This document shows positions 1-9,615 of a stretch of DNA of 58,661 bases, piece after piece. Source of the DNA: Acidobacteriota bacterium. GTDB taxonomy: Bacteria > Actinomycetota > Acidimicrobiia > ATN3. A program made the position numbers and the translations under genes. The notes under the pieces are model-generated. The model did not search any database and was not told the origin of the DNA. It saw nothing but the letters and a program-made list of their open reading frames with translations. The DNA is taken from assembly GCA_003577105.1 (NCBI GenBank), contig QEUQ01000007.1:1-58661 (forward strand), given 5' to 3'. Every line of letters begins with the position of its first letter. Position 1 is the first letter of the stretch.

Positions 1-38
1 AGCCAGACCGACAGATCAACAGCAAGGCACGGAGCCAG

Positions 39-1124
39 TCATAGATAGCGAGTCAGACCTACCCCCGAGACCGTGACCCTTACATCATGAGTGTCATAGT
101 CCATCCAGAAATGATCCCCAAACTCATCGTCCCTGATAACTTCTACTGACTGGCTTCGCAATCCTGAGTAGTAGGCATGTCCTGATGTGTCTTCCATGGA
201 GGATGCACCGCGCTTGGCTGCCCTCCGCATCATCATGTCTTTGAACGGCAGTATCGGTATCGGAGCCGAGAGGCCAAATTCGGCCTGGGCGCCTGTCGGG
301 CCCGAGTCCTGAAGCCAGTCGATCAACGGAGGGAACACATCCCAAACGTAGTTCTCGCGGTTGTGATTGCTGTAGGAGTCCTGTGAGGAGTGGAAGAGGA
401 AGACGACCGCGGTTCGTTGCGACACGGCCTGCCGCACCATGTCTTTCGCCGCAGCTAGAGAGAGAGCGTTGTCGGTCAGCGATGCTTGCACCGGGTCAAA
501 CGTCTCTACGCGATACGGGTCCGGGGGGCTGCTGACAACGCAGCAAAGGCTCCCTCGGTAGAAATCATGGCTTCGCGAGACAATCTGACGGACTCTCTCA
601 TTCTGTGCGCCCACTGGATAGGCGCCCGTGGTCGGCGTAATGCCCGTCTTCTCATAGATCTTCGACTGAGCAGCATGGAGGATCTCTTCAAGGGCTGTTT
701 CTGAAGCAGCCGCAGTCACAGCGTAATTCTCATGGCACCAACCATGAGTTCCGATCTCGTGACCTGATTGGGCAATCGCCAGGACGTCGGCCTCATCGAG
801 ACCCCAGTTGGAGTTTTCCGGCGCGCAATTGTCATAGGTGAATCCGGGCGGCCAGAAGAAAGTGCCTTTGACACCCTTGTCGTCAAGCACCTGGAAGAAG
901 TCCACTGTGTTCCCGTTTTCGGTAGGGGTGTCGCGGTAGCCATCGTCCGCTGTGAACACCACCGCTGGCCCGGCCTCCCCCCATGGCGGCGACATCACCT
1001 TGTAGAGCTCCGGCTGGGACTGACGAACCGGAACCGGGGTGTCTTCCGCAGCAGCAATGCCAGCCGCGGTGATCATCAAAACGACTGCCAAGAGCAGCGC
1101 AAGAAAAGTGCTGTAGATGCGCAC
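39..1124 (-). CDS. Secreted polysaccharide deacetylase (NodB/CE4-like)
   Basis: This is probably an exported carbohydrate esterase that removes N- or O-acetyl groups from wall or capsular polysaccharide. From the GTG at 1124, an AGGGAGG ribosome-binding site lies 5 nt upstream, which favours this start over an upstream ATG at 1145. Residues 1-26 form a signal peptide ending in an Ala-rich cleavage site. The NodB core is visible as TADDGY (about 58-63, the catalytic and metal-binding aspartates) and H127-GWC-H131 (the metal-binding HxxxH). A later FLFHSS segment fits the closing His motif of the family. It sits about 130 nt downstream of the methyltransferase/wecB block on the same strand, so it may be the last gene of that transcript. 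The exact substrate cannot be read from sequence. CE4 fold assignment is confident. Confidence 0.85.
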   Translation of the reverse strand: MRIYSTFLALLLAVVLMITAAGIAAAEDTPVPVRQSQPELYKVMSPPWGEAGPAVVFTADDGYRDTPTENGNTVDFFQVLDDKGVKGTFFWPPGFTYDNCAPENSNWGLDEADVLAIAQSGHEIGTHGWCHENYAVTAAASETALEEILHAAQSKIYEKTGITPTTGAYPVGAQNERVRQIVSRSHDFYRGSLCCVVSSPPDPYRVETFDPVQASLTDNALSLAAAKDMVRQAVSQRTAVVFLFHSSQDSYSNHNRENYVWDVFPPLIDWLQDSGPTGAQAEFGLSAPIPILPFKDMMMRRAAKRGASSMEDTSGHAYYSGLRSQSVEVIRDDEFGDHFWMDYDTHDVRVTVSGVGLTRYL

Positions 1125-1256
1125 GGCGGCCTCCCTGAAGCACACTCATCTCTGGATTGCCGCCTTGGATTGAACATATGCTAGTAGTGATTCGACCAGC
1201 CTGAGTGGCAATCGAGCTCGCCATTCGCGCGGATTTCGTCACCCCCGCGACTAAGG

Positions 1257-2291
1257 TCAGCTGCGGTCCGATACTTCGGCAAGTATCCAGACACCCATGC
1301 CCCCTCCCCGGCGGAATTGGATTCGCCGCAAGGGCGTCAACGCTATGCCAAGAGCGAGCCAGAGCGAGTTCTCGACTCGATGGCGCAAAACTGGCTTTTC
1401 CAGCCCTGACGTTTGCTGAAGCGCCTCAGCCTGTTCGTCAACGCCCGCTTGGCGCCACCCGGCGCGGCCGCCAGCCCTCGCAGTCACCTTCTTGATGGCC
1501 TGATTCAACGCCACTGTGAACGTCAGCCCCCATGTAACGAGGCCGTCGTGTGTCGTCGCCTTGACTACCTTGAACCCGGCCGCCTCTACCGCCTTGGCAG
1601 CCGTCTCAGGCGTGAAGAAATTGATGTGTCCCGGCTCATAAATGTTCCACGACCTGCCAAGTAGCTTGCCGTACCAAGCCCGAAGATTGGGCACATCAAC
1701 GTACAAGCGCCCTCCGGGAGCAATCAGCGACCTGAGGCTCGCGAGCGTGCCAACGGGGTCGGGCAGGTGCTCCAAGACGCTATCAAGTATTACCAGGTCA
1801 AACTGGCCCGCTCCGAGATCGGCATCGTCGACATATTCTTCGATAATCCTGAGGCCGAACCTCTCCCGCCCGAATCGCGCGGCGGCAGATGACGGCTCGA
1901 CGCCTGTAACGTCGCATCCATAGCGGCGAAAGGCCGCCAGGTTGTGGCCGATTCCGCATCCGACCTCCAAAACGCGCGGCCGCTTCTCCGGGGAAGCATC
2001 GAGGAACTCCCGAAGCGCAAAGTAAACGCGGTCACGCCAGACACTCTCGTGTCCCGGCAACGACAAGTCAGCCGCCTTGGCACGGGCCCAGGCTTCGCTG
2101 TAGGTCACAGGGTTTTCATCTGCGTGGTAGCGGTCTCGATCCGGTCCAACGTTTCGCCGAACTAGGGCGCATCCCGCGCACCGAACGATCTCGACATCTT
2201 CGCCCTGCAAATTCGAGACGCGGCGTCGCTCATCTAGTTCGCTTGACCCGCATAGCGGGCAGTCACCTGCGAAATCCCCCGTCGGACTCAC
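1257..2291 (-). CDS. Class I SAM methyltransferase with N-terminal zinc-ribbon
   Basis: Likely a small-molecule or sugar methyltransferase of the Methyltransf_23 type working on the locus's glycan. Four cysteines in two CxxC pairs (C11, C14, C38, C41) make an N-terminal zinc-ribbon-like module. The SAM-binding motif I, VLEVGCGIGHN, follows at about 107-117, and LVILDSVLEHLPDP gives motif II/post-motif. This arrangement resembles C-methyltransferases of deoxysugar pathways but lacks enough evidence to name a substrate. Its ATG overlaps the wecB stop by 4 nt (ATGA), so the two are translationally coupled. An alternative is methylation of a protein or lipid target, which I think less likely inside a glycan locus. 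Confidence 0.85.
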   Translation of the reverse strand: MSPTGDFAGDCPLCGSSELDERRRVSNLQGEDVEIVRCAGCALVRRNVGPDRDRYHADENPVTYSEAWARAKAADLSLPGHESVWRDRVYFALREFLDASPEKRPRVLEVGCGIGHNLAAFRRYGCDVTGVEPSSAAARFGRERFGLRIIEEYVDDADLGAGQFDLVILDSVLEHLPDPVGTLASLRSLIAPGGRLYVDVPNLRAWYGKLLGRSWNIYEPGHINFFTPETAAKAVEAAGFKVVKATTHDGLVTWGLTFTVALNQAIKKVTARAGGRAGWRQAGVDEQAEALQQTSGLEKPVLRHRVENSLWLALGIALTPLRRIQFRRGGGMGVWILAEVSDRS

Positions 2292-3436
2292 GCTGCATCC
2301 CCGCCAACAAGGACGTCAACAATGCGCTCCGCCGCACAGCCATCTCCGTATGGGTTGACTGCCCTTGCCATTTCGTCATACGCGGACGGGTCCAACAGCA
2401 ATCGGCTGGCCGAAGCTGCAATCCGGTCTGCCGACGGTCCGGTGAGCAACGCCGTTCCCGCCTCGATGCCCTCGGGACGCTCGGTCTCAGTCCGCATGAC
2501 AAGCACAGGCCTTCCCAAAGTCGGAGCCTCTTCCTGAATCCCACCTGAGTCCGTGAGAACCAACGTCGCATGTTTCATCAGGTGAACCGTTGTCGCATAG
2601 TCGAGAGGCTCCGCCAGAAGTACTCGCTCCGCGTTACCGAGAATTCGCCTGACCGGTTCCGCTACGCGCGGGTTCATATGCACCGGATAGATCACGACAA
2701 CATCGGGATGCGCCGCGACGACCCTCTTGATCCCGTCGCAGATCTCTTCAATTCCCTTCCCAAAGTTCTCACGCCTGTGAGCGGTCACCAATATCAGTCG
2801 CCGGCCCGAGGCCTCGGTCGACGGGGGCTCACCTGACACCGGCAAACCGACGATTTCCAAGAGCTCCCTAGCGCGATCAGTAACCGGCCTCTTCGCCGTC
2901 TCGAGCAACGCGTCGATAATCGTGTTCCCGGTCATCCAGATTCGCGACGGATCCACCCCCTCCTCGATCAACTGCGCCTCGGCTACCGGAGTAGGAGCAA
3001 AGTGGTAGGTACCGACAAGGCTCACGACTCGACGATTGAATTCCTCGGGAAATGGCGAGCGCATATCGTGCGAGCGAAGCCCGGCCTCCACATGAGCAAC
3101 ATCGATCCCGGCATAAAACGCTGCCACTGCGGCGGCCATGACAGTGGTTGTGTCGCCTTGCATGACGACGATTTCGGGTCGCTCATTTGCATACACAGCG
3201 GCGAGATCGCTAATCATCGCCGAGGTGAGCTGCTCTAGGGTCTGGCCTTCTGTCATGACGTTGAGATCCAGATCGGGCGCAATCCCGAATAGCTCGAGAA
3301 CTTGGTCGAGCATCTCCCGGTGCTGCCCCGTCACACAGACGCGTACATCGGCCTTCCGGATCTTCAGCTCATTGATAACTGGAGCGAGCTTGATTGCTTC
3401 TGGCCGCGTGCCCGCGACTACCAAGATCCGGCTCAC
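2288..3436 (-). CDS. wecB: UDP-N-acetylglucosamine 2-epimerase (non-hydrolysing)
   Basis: Interconverts UDP-GlcNAc and UDP-ManNAc in the cytoplasm, providing ManNAc-type sugars for surface polysaccharide. The 382-residue length is normal for the family. Diagnostic segments are GTRPEAIKLAPV at residues 9-20, the central TAHRRENFGKG motif, and the C-terminal DSGGIQEEAPTLGRPVLV motif that binds the nucleotide diphosphate. The start is a GTG. It lies 9 nt downstream of the SDR gene and overlaps the methyltransferase gene by 4 nt, so it is inside a tight four-gene operon on the minus strand. No dedicated UDP-ManNAc dehydrogenase is seen nearby, so ManNAc may be used directly. Confidence 0.95.
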   Translation of the reverse strand: MSRILVVAGTRPEAIKLAPVINELKIRKADVRVCVTGQHREMLDQVLELFGIAPDLDLNVMTEGQTLEQLTSAMISDLAAVYANERPEIVVMQGDTTTVMAAAVAAFYAGIDVAHVEAGLRSHDMRSPFPEEFNRRVVSLVGTYHFAPTPVAEAQLIEEGVDPSRIWMTGNTIIDALLETAKRPVTDRARELLEIVGLPVSGEPPSTEASGRRLILVTAHRRENFGKGIEEICDGIKRVVAAHPDVVVIYPVHMNPRVAEPVRRILGNAERVLLAEPLDYATTVHLMKHATLVLTDSGGIQEEAPTLGRPVLVMRTETERPEGIEAGTALLTGPSADRIAASASRLLLDPSAYDEMARAVNPYGDGCAAERIVDVLVGGDAA

Positions 3437-3445
3437 GCAACCGCC

Positions 3446-4489
3446 TCAGTCGTCAGCGGGACCAACGTTGCGCACAGCCGATGACATGCCAGGCCCGAAA
3501 CGCGCGGAATCCTCGATCTGATCCCAGTTCTCCTTGAACCAGAGGATCGTCCGCTCGATCCCAACCTCAAACGGCGTCGAGGGCGAGTAGCCGAAAAGCG
3601 AATTGGCCTTTCCCACGTCGGCTAGGAGTCGAGACTTGGTGTCCCACTTGCGACGTGTCCCGAACTTGATCCCGGCATCATTGCCCGTCGCGGCATTTAT
3701 CAAGTTTGCCAGGTCCACGATCCGGGTCTCGGCGCCGCTGGCAAGATTGAACTCCTGACCAATCACGTTGCCGTCAACTCCCGCATGCATCAAGCCCTCA
3801 ACTATGTCTTCAACGTAGGTGAAATCTCGGGTCTCCTCGCCTGAGCCGGTGATGGGAAGAGGCCGGCCCTTCATAGCCCAATAGATGAAATTGGGGATCA
3901 CGTTGCGGTATTGCCCCGGGATCTCTCCCGGTCCGTACGAGTTGAAGAAGCGCGGCTTGACGACGGCGAGGCCATAGTGATCGTGAAAGAAGTTGCAGTA
4001 CAGCTCACCTAACATCTTGGTGATCTGGTATGGCGTGCTCAGATGGAGCGACATGAACTCTTCGGTCAGCGGCAGTGGCGCGTCGCTGCCGTAAATCGAG
4101 CACCCTGACGACGCGTATACGAACCTCTCGATGCCGGCGAGGTTCGAATACTCGAGAAGCCTGAGCGTGCCCATCCCGTTGACCATGAGATCGTGCTCGG
4201 GGTGATCCACCGAGTTTTGATTTGCGAAGAACGCCGCGAGGTGAAAGACAACCGACGGCTGCTCTGCGAAGACCCGCTTGAGTAGCACTTCGTCAAGGAC
4301 AGTCCCTTCGACGAAGAGAACTGCGGGGTCGGAGGGCACGTTCCACCGCTCGGCCGATGACAGGTCATCGAGCACGATTACCTGAGCGCCAGCTCTAGCT
4401 AGCGCAAGCGTCAAGTTGCTGCCAATTGCTCCCGCACCGCCGGTGACAAGAACTTTCTTACCTTGATACAGCGAAGATACATCGCTCAA
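3446..4489 (-). CDS. NAD-dependent sugar-nucleotide epimerase/dehydratase (extended SDR)
   Basis: Acts on a nucleotide sugar, most likely as a 4-epimerase or 4,6-dehydratase supplying a building block to the glycan. The Rossmann glycine motif is G17-x-x-G20-x-x-G23, followed by D41/D42 at the end of the second strand, typical for NAD preference. The catalytic Ser/Thr lies in YASSGCSIYG (about 125-134), and the Tyr-Lys pair is Y154-x-x-x-K158 in TPYQITK. The later PRFFNSYGPGE motif is typical of UDP-glucose epimerase-like SDRs. Length (347) fits. Its ATG overlaps the upstream glycosyltransferase stop by 4 nt. The precise reaction is not determinable here. Confidence 0.9.
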   Translation of the reverse strand: MSDVSSLYQGKKVLVTGGAGAIGSNLTLALARAGAQVIVLDDLSSAERWNVPSDPAVLFVEGTVLDEVLLKRVFAEQPSVVFHLAAFFANQNSVDHPEHDLMVNGMGTLRLLEYSNLAGIERFVYASSGCSIYGSDAPLPLTEEFMSLHLSTPYQITKMLGELYCNFFHDHYGLAVVKPRFFNSYGPGEIPGQYRNVIPNFIYWAMKGRPLPITGSGEETRDFTYVEDIVEGLMHAGVDGNVIGQEFNLASGAETRIVDLANLINAATGNDAGIKFGTRRKWDTKSRLLADVGKANSLFGYSPSTPFEVGIERTILWFKENWDQIEDSARFGPGMSSAVRNVGPADD

Positions 4490-5712
4490 CTGCCGCTCCC
4501 CGCGATCCTCTCGAAAATCTTCTCATACTGCGCCGCCACGCTCTCAGGCGAGCAGTGCTCCTCGGCAAATCGCCGCCCCTCGCTACCCATCTTCTCGCGC
4601 AAATCGGGCTCTGCGCGCAAGAGCGATATCGCGTCGGCCAGAGCTACGGGATCCTCAGGCGCTATCGCGACTCCGCAGCCGACCTCCTGAAGCAGGGCCG
4701 GGGCATCGCCATTTGGGTCAAGCGCCGCGATAACGGGCCTTCCGGCAGCCATCGCGCTGATGATCTTCGAAGGCACTACGGGGGTCTTGACCTCGGCTTC
4801 AAGAGTCGTCAGACAGACATCGCTCGAATGAAGGATGCGCGGATAGCGCCCACGAGGCTGCATTGGCATCCACACGACGTTCGGGAGATCCATGGAGTCG
4901 GCCTTGGCAACGAGCCGCTCCTTCTCTACGCCATCGCCAACCAGTAGGAACGCGACCTCCTCGTCGTCTTCGAACATCTTCGCTGTCTCCAGGATTACGT
5001 CGAGATCCTGCGAATAGCCCATGACCCCGGCGAAGGACGCAATGAAGTGGCCTTCGAGTCCCAACTCGCCCTTGTAGTACGTGCTGTCGTGCTCGGATTC
5101 GAGGTGCGCAGTGTCCACACAGTTGTGGACAACCTCGCACTTGGAGCGATCGGCCCCGACTCCCACTGCATGCTCGAGATTGCCCCGCGAGTGGAAACTC
5201 AGGGCTTCTGCACGCGAATAGAGAAAGCGTTCGAGCCATCGGGCGGCCTTGATCAGAAATGGCTGACGAAGTATCCCGAGATCGATTGCGCTCTGAGGAA
5301 AGAGATCCTGGACGTTGATCACGAAAGGGACCCGGCGAAAGACGCGAAGCATCAATGCGGTCAGCCCCAGCGTAAGTGGCGGGGAATAGACAAGCACTGC
5401 GTCGGAGCGCTTTCGGCGGAACGCCGCAGCTGCAAATGCAGCCGCGGAGGCCAGCTGCCAGAAGCCGCGCCCGGCTGGAGTATCGCGCGCGATTTGAGGT
5501 ACCCAAACACGGGTGACGTCCATGCCGGTCATAGATTCGTGCGCGATGAATCGCTTTGTCTGGCCTCGCCCCTTCGCGTGATAGCTCGGAATCCCTGTTA
5601 TCACCTCGACTTCGTGGCCGCGCTCGACGAGGGCGGCACCGATGTCGTGGAAAAGATGCGATGCCGATCCGATCTCGGGAGGAAAATATGAAGTCAACAA
5701 GAGGATTCGCAA
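4486..5712 (-). CDS. Glycosyltransferase family 4 (WbuB/WcaI-like)
   Basis: A GT-B fold glycosyltransferase transferring a sugar from a nucleotide donor during repeat-unit assembly on the cytoplasmic side of the membrane. The N terminus MRILLLTSYFPPEIGSASHL and the INVQDLFPQSAIDLG segment are typical of WbuB/WcaI-type GT4 enzymes. The C-terminal donor-binding region includes VPSKIISAMAAGRPVIA. It is the first gene of the minus-strand operon with the SDR, wecB and methyltransferase genes, and it faces a second, related GT4 gene across a 154-nt divergent intergenic stretch. Donor and linkage are unknown. Confidence 0.9.
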   Translation of the reverse strand: MRILLLTSYFPPEIGSASHLFHDIGAALVERGHEVEVITGIPSYHAKGRGQTKRFIAHESMTGMDVTRVWVPQIARDTPAGRGFWQLASAAAFAAAAFRRKRSDAVLVYSPPLTLGLTALMLRVFRRVPFVINVQDLFPQSAIDLGILRQPFLIKAARWLERFLYSRAEALSFHSRGNLEHAVGVGADRSKCEVVHNCVDTAHLESEHDSTYYKGELGLEGHFIASFAGVMGYSQDLDVILETAKMFEDDEEVAFLLVGDGVEKERLVAKADSMDLPNVVWMPMQPRGRYPRILHSSDVCLTTLEAEVKTPVVPSKIISAMAAGRPVIAALDPNGDAPALLQEVGCGVAIAPEDPVALADAISLLRAEPDLREKMGSEGRRFAEEHCSPESVAAQYEKIFERIAGSGS

Positions 5713-5866
5713 CCGCGCCTCCGAGTGAATCCCCCAGCTGACGGCGCGGCCCCGGCGAGTGCCGGTGCGCCACGACTAGCCATCAATTCTAGCGCCCTTG
5801 CTGCACGCGCAGTCACGGGCACCGTGTCACAATTCGGCCTCTGTGAGCACAACACCTACCAACTCC

Positions 5867-7126
5867 ATGCGCGTAGCCTTCCTGTGGCCGTACTACCCGC
5901 CCGAAATGGGTGCTGCCTCAAATCGAGGTACATCACTGGCTTCGTTCCTCAAGTCGAAGGGCTGTGAGGTTTGGGTGTGTGCACCTGAGCCGTCGTATCT
6001 GGTCTCCGAGGATGAACCCGAACCCGAGGTGCCGGTCACGCGGCGAATCCCCGCCCGAGTACGCACAAGACTTGGATCAAGGGTGCTGCGCCTGATCATG
6101 GAGGCAATGGCGGCACTCGCCGCTATTCCGAGTGCCCTTCGGCTCATCAAGAAGTCGGATGTGGTTGTCGTCTCCTCTCCACCGCTGCTCTTCGGCTTAG
6201 CGGGAGTGATCGCGGCACGGCTCGTGCGCAAGCCTGTCCTCCTCGACGTCCGCGACCTGTGGCCCGACGTGCTGATTGAATCCGGTGAATACCGACCCGG
6301 CACCCTCACGAGAATTGCAGCGACGGCGGCCAAGATCGCGTACCGGTCGGCAACTGCCGTCTCAGTGGTTACAGAAGGCAGCATCGCGAAGATCGAATCC
6401 AAAAGAGTGGGCCGGGAAGAGATCCTGCTCGCCCCCAACGGTGTCGAGGAGGCTCTGGTTAGACCTGGCAGTTCCGGCCAATTCGCGGCAATTCAAGAAG
6501 CAGCCTTACGCACGCGGAAAATCAGGGAACGGCGGCTGCAATTTCGCCTGGTATATGCAGGACTTCTCGGGCCCGCGCAAGGAGTGGGCGCGCTTCTTGA
6601 CGCACTCGAAACGCTGCAGGTGCCGGTGCGAGTCGATGTCGTGGGACAAGGTTCGGAGGCCGCTGCAATTGAAGAGCGGGCGGCTGCACTTGATGTCGAG
6701 TTTCGCTTCCACGGCTTGGTAGGCCGAACGCAGGCCCTCGGGATCTCCGCGCGTGCCGATGCAGCATTTGTGCCACTCTCGTCATCGAAGATGGCCGACA
6801 CGATCCCGTCGAAGATCTTCGAGTCTATGGCCCTCGGGATTCCCGTAGTGGCGGTCACGTCGGGCGAAGCAGCAAGGATCATCGAGGTGAGTGGTGGCGG
6901 CCTGGTTAGTGAGCCGGGAGATGCTCTGGCGCTCGCGGCCAATATCTCGACTCTTGTCGCTGATCGAGATCTGGCGACCGCGATGGGGCGGAGGGCCCAG
7001 GAATTCGTCGCGCAGAACTATGTGCGAGAAGTCTTTTTTGAGGCCATCTACGACCGGCTTACGTCAATGAGCGTGCGCTCCAGACACCGAAGCACGTCAG
7101 CCTCAACCTCCAACACCGGCGCGTGA
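5867..7126 (+). CDS. Glycosyltransferase family 4
   Basis: GT-B glycosyltransferase, presumably adding one residue of the repeat unit. I place the start at the ATG at 5867 because the protein then begins MRVAFLWPYYPPEMGAAS, which aligns with the start of the divergent gene's product. A GTG at 5843 and an upstream start at 5798 would add unconserved residues; none has a strong Shine-Dalgarno. LLDVRDLWPDVL and IPSKIFESMALGIPVVAVT are the typical GT4 signatures. It overlaps the heparinase-like gene by 4 nt (GTGA), so the two are co-translated. Similarity to the gene on the other side of the divergent promoter suggests an old duplication. Confidence 0.88.
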   Translation: MRVAFLWPYYPPEMGAASNRGTSLASFLKSKGCEVWVCAPEPSYLVSEDEPEPEVPVTRRIPARVRTRLGSRVLRLIMEAMAALAAIPSALRLIKKSDVVVVSSPPLLFGLAGVIAARLVRKPVLLDVRDLWPDVLIESGEYRPGTLTRIAATAAKIAYRSATAVSVVTEGSIAKIESKRVGREEILLAPNGVEEALVRPGSSGQFAAIQEAALRTRKIRERRLQFRLVYAGLLGPAQGVGALLDALETLQVPVRVDVVGQGSEAAAIEERAAALDVEFRFHGLVGRTQALGISARADAAFVPLSSSKMADTIPSKIFESMALGIPVVAVTSGEAARIIEVSGGGLVSEPGDALALAANISTLVADRDLATAMGRRAQEFVAQNYVREVFFEAIYDRLTSMSVRSRHRSTSASTSNTGA

Positions 7127-8877
7127 ACTTCTTACGCGCCTCCAACCGTCTGAAAACGACCGATCCCAGATATGTGCTGCCCGGAATTCGGCGCCTTGCA
7201 GTCTCAAAGCTCAAGATGCGCTTTCCACGGCGAATTCCACACCTTGAAGTGGATAGGGCATCGCTGCGTTGTCTCGCGGACACCCCGGCGTGCCCTAGCG
7301 AGAGCGATCCTGTAATCGCGGCTGCGGACCGGTTTCTGGTAGGTGGAATCAACCTGCTCGGACGGGACATGCAGCCCTGGATTGAGGGCTGGAGAAGCGA
7401 CCCGAGGACTGGCTTCACTTGGCCGGCGGGCGGAGGTAAACGGTCCATCCCCCCTGGCACAGATGTCAAAGCGCCATGGGAGATCTCCCGCTTCTACTTC
7501 GCCCCTTGGCTAGCGGGAGCGACAGCTGCGAGCGGTGACAAGCGATATGCCGATGCGCTCTGCGAACTGGTAACGGACTGGGAGGCCGAGAATCCGCCGG
7601 GTACCGGAGTCAATTGGCAAGTGCCAATGGAGGCGTCAATTCGCGCGGCCAACTGGGTGATTGCGCTGGCAACGCTGAGTGACATGGATTCCGAGTTCGA
7701 TGCGATCGCTAACGCAATGGAGGCGCCGCTCAACCTGCACGGGGCCTTTGTTGCCCGAAATCTCGAATTAGGTCCGGGCCCGCCAACTAATCACTCACTT
7801 GTGGGTGCCGCAGGTCTCGCACTTGTTGGGGTAGCGCTCAGGTCAAGGCAATGGACCCGACTTGCCCGGATGACGCTAGAGGAGCAGGCACGTCGACAGG
7901 TGAAAGCAGACGGATCGCATGTAGAAGGATCCATTTCGTACCACAGGTTTTGCATGGAGGCGCTCGCAATCGCCGCGTGGGCCTTTCGAATCTCTGGGGA
8001 TGCGAGCGAAGCACTCGAAGAGGCCGTCACCAAGATGCTTGATTTCACATCTGCCTACACCAGGCCTGACGGCACCGCTCCCGAACTGGGCGACGCCGAC
8101 GACGGGCGCTTCGTCGTCCCTTCAGGCATGTTCGCCCACGAGAAGATACGCCACGAATATCTGCGATGGCTGGTTCCGCCAGAGCCTTATGACATCAAGG
8201 AACCTGCGCCGTGTGAGGTATTCGACGCGTACGCGTTTCTACGAAATCGAAGGGACTGGATTAGCTTTCGATGCGGCCGCTTTGGGAAGTACGGCGGCCA
8301 CGTTCACGCCGATCAGCTCCACGTAACGTGGAGCAGGGGCGAGCGAAATGTTCTTCTTGATCCTGGAACTGGCGATTACACGGGGAACCCAGACCTCAGA
8401 AACCGCCTTCGCTCGGCCAGTTCTCATAACGCGCCCATACTCGACGGGGCAGAACCGAACCGATGGGATGCTGGCGATCTCTTCTACATGTCCGATAACA
8501 CCAAGGCAGAGCTTCTCTCACGAGGAGATGACCACGTGCAAGGGAGGCACTCCGGCTACGCAGGTCGCGCTGTAACACGCGAAGTCCGGCTCACCAATGG
8601 ATTGCGTATCGACGACAGCATCGACGGCAATGGCGAACATGCGTTGAACTGGACGTTCGTACTCGGTGGACAATGGAAACTGGAAGGCGGGCGGGCCACT
8701 GGAGCCCTCGGCGGCGCACAATTTGAAATCATTCTTCCCGAAGGGTGCGAGGGGGGCCTTGAGCCGATAGAGATTTCGACGGCATATGGGGAGTTATGCG
8801 ACGCGACGGCGCTCCAAGTCGCCTGGAAGGGAAACCTACCTGCTCGCTTTGGCTTCAGGTTCGCAGCCGCTGATTGA
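7123..8877 (+). CDS. Heparinase II/III-like polysaccharide lyase
   Basis: A 584-residue protein with the alpha/alpha-toroid and C-terminal beta-sandwich layout of the heparinase II/III family, which cleaves uronic-acid-containing polysaccharides by beta-elimination. Helical repeats with WQVPMEASIRAANW and GPPTNHSLVGAAGLAL represent the N-terminal domain. The C-terminal domain has GHVHADQLHVTW, LDPGTGDYTGN and SSHNAPILDG, segments usual around the catalytic groove. No clear signal peptide is seen, so cytoplasmic or membrane-associated action, or non-classical export, is possible. The GTG start overlaps the preceding GT4 stop by 4 nt. Such lyases inside capsule loci may trim or release the polymer; the presence of uronic acid is inferred. 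Confidence 0.85.
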   Translation: MNFLRASNRLKTTDPRYVLPGIRRLAVSKLKMRFPRRIPHLEVDRASLRCLADTPACPSESDPVIAAADRFLVGGINLLGRDMQPWIEGWRSDPRTGFTWPAGGGKRSIPPGTDVKAPWEISRFYFAPWLAGATAASGDKRYADALCELVTDWEAENPPGTGVNWQVPMEASIRAANWVIALATLSDMDSEFDAIANAMEAPLNLHGAFVARNLELGPGPPTNHSLVGAAGLALVGVALRSRQWTRLARMTLEEQARRQVKADGSHVEGSISYHRFCMEALAIAAWAFRISGDASEALEEAVTKMLDFTSAYTRPDGTAPELGDADDGRFVVPSGMFAHEKIRHEYLRWLVPPEPYDIKEPAPCEVFDAYAFLRNRRDWISFRCGRFGKYGGHVHADQLHVTWSRGERNVLLDPGTGDYTGNPDLRNRLRSASSHNAPILDGAEPNRWDAGDLFYMSDNTKAELLSRGDDHVQGRHSGYAGRAVTREVRLTNGLRIDDSIDGNGEHALNWTFVLGGQWKLEGGRATGALGGAQFEIILPEGCEGGLEPIEISTAYGELCDATALQVAWKGNLPARFGFRFAAAD

Positions 8878-8955
8878 GCCCATCCCGAGACAGAACCACG
8901 GACAAGGCTGGGGCCTTAGCGCACACCCCCGATTTCATGCAAAGGCTGACCAGCC

Positions 8956-9615
8956 TCAACCGGCGGTTAGACGCGCCGCTATCTTCTGGGAAACGGCGAA
9001 GTACTTGCCCTTCACCCAGGGAAATCGCCGCCAGAAGAGTGAGACGCGCACGTCGAATCCGCCTGCCTGAAAAGCCTCCTTGAGTTGCCGGGGATACACC
9101 GGCACCATGTTCGGAGAAGCCCACGGTCCATAGAGGGTCTTGCGCGCTACCAGAGGGTTGTGAAAGTTTGGCTCTCGGCCGAGGTATGAGCCGCCCGGGC
9201 GCAGGACGCGTGCGATCTCGCTGACGACCACGTCGAGACCGGGCATGTGACAGAGAGCTCCATTGCAAATGACCAGGTCAAAAGTATCTGCAGGATGCGG
9301 CAGGGAGAGTGCGTTTGCCGCAATAACGCTCAGGCGAGCGTCGAGACTGGCCCCTTTGCGAGCAATTCCAATCATCCGCCACGGCACTACGTCCGAGGCG
9401 ATGTAGGCCGCCGGAGAGTACCGCTCGGCCACCAGCGCGCCAATCAGCCCCTCGCTAGCGCCAATTTCCAGGATTCGTTTGCCTTCGAAGACCTCCGGAA
9501 AGCCATCGATCCAGAGTGGAAGATCGTCAGCCAACCACGCGTACGGCGCGGGTTCCTCAATGCGGTCCGAGAAGAACGCCTTCTCGCCCAAATAGTCGAA
9601 GGATTTCCCGGTCAA
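8956..9615 (-). CDS. Class I SAM-dependent methyltransferase
   Basis: A 219-residue Rossmann methyltransferase. Motif I reads ILEIGASEGLIGALVAE, followed by an acidic residue at the end of strand 2 (YIASDVVPW). FDLVICNGALCHMPGLD supplies motif II and EIARVLRPGGSYLGREPNFHNP the post-motif, all typical of Methyltransf_11. It is the last gene of a three-gene minus-strand operon and overlaps the GT2 gene by 4 nt. The likely target is a sugar of the glycan or a lipid-linked intermediate, but the substrate is not visible in the sequence. Confidence 0.85.
   Translation of the reverse strand: MTGKSFDYLGEKAFFSDRIEEPAPYAWLADDLPLWIDGFPEVFEGKRILEIGASEGLIGALVAERYSPAAYIASDVVPWRMIGIARKGASLDARLSVIAANALSLPHPADTFDLVICNGALCHMPGLDVVVSEIARVLRPGGSYLGREPNFHNPLVARKTLYGPWASPNMVPVYPRQLKEAFQAGGFDVRVSLFWRRFPWVKGKYFAVSQKIAARLTAG

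Noticed and set aside
4799-5773. A 324-codon open stretch in another minus-strand frame within the WbuB-like gene
   Set aside because: Same strand but a different frame from a well-supported GT4; Arg/Ser-rich with no motif.
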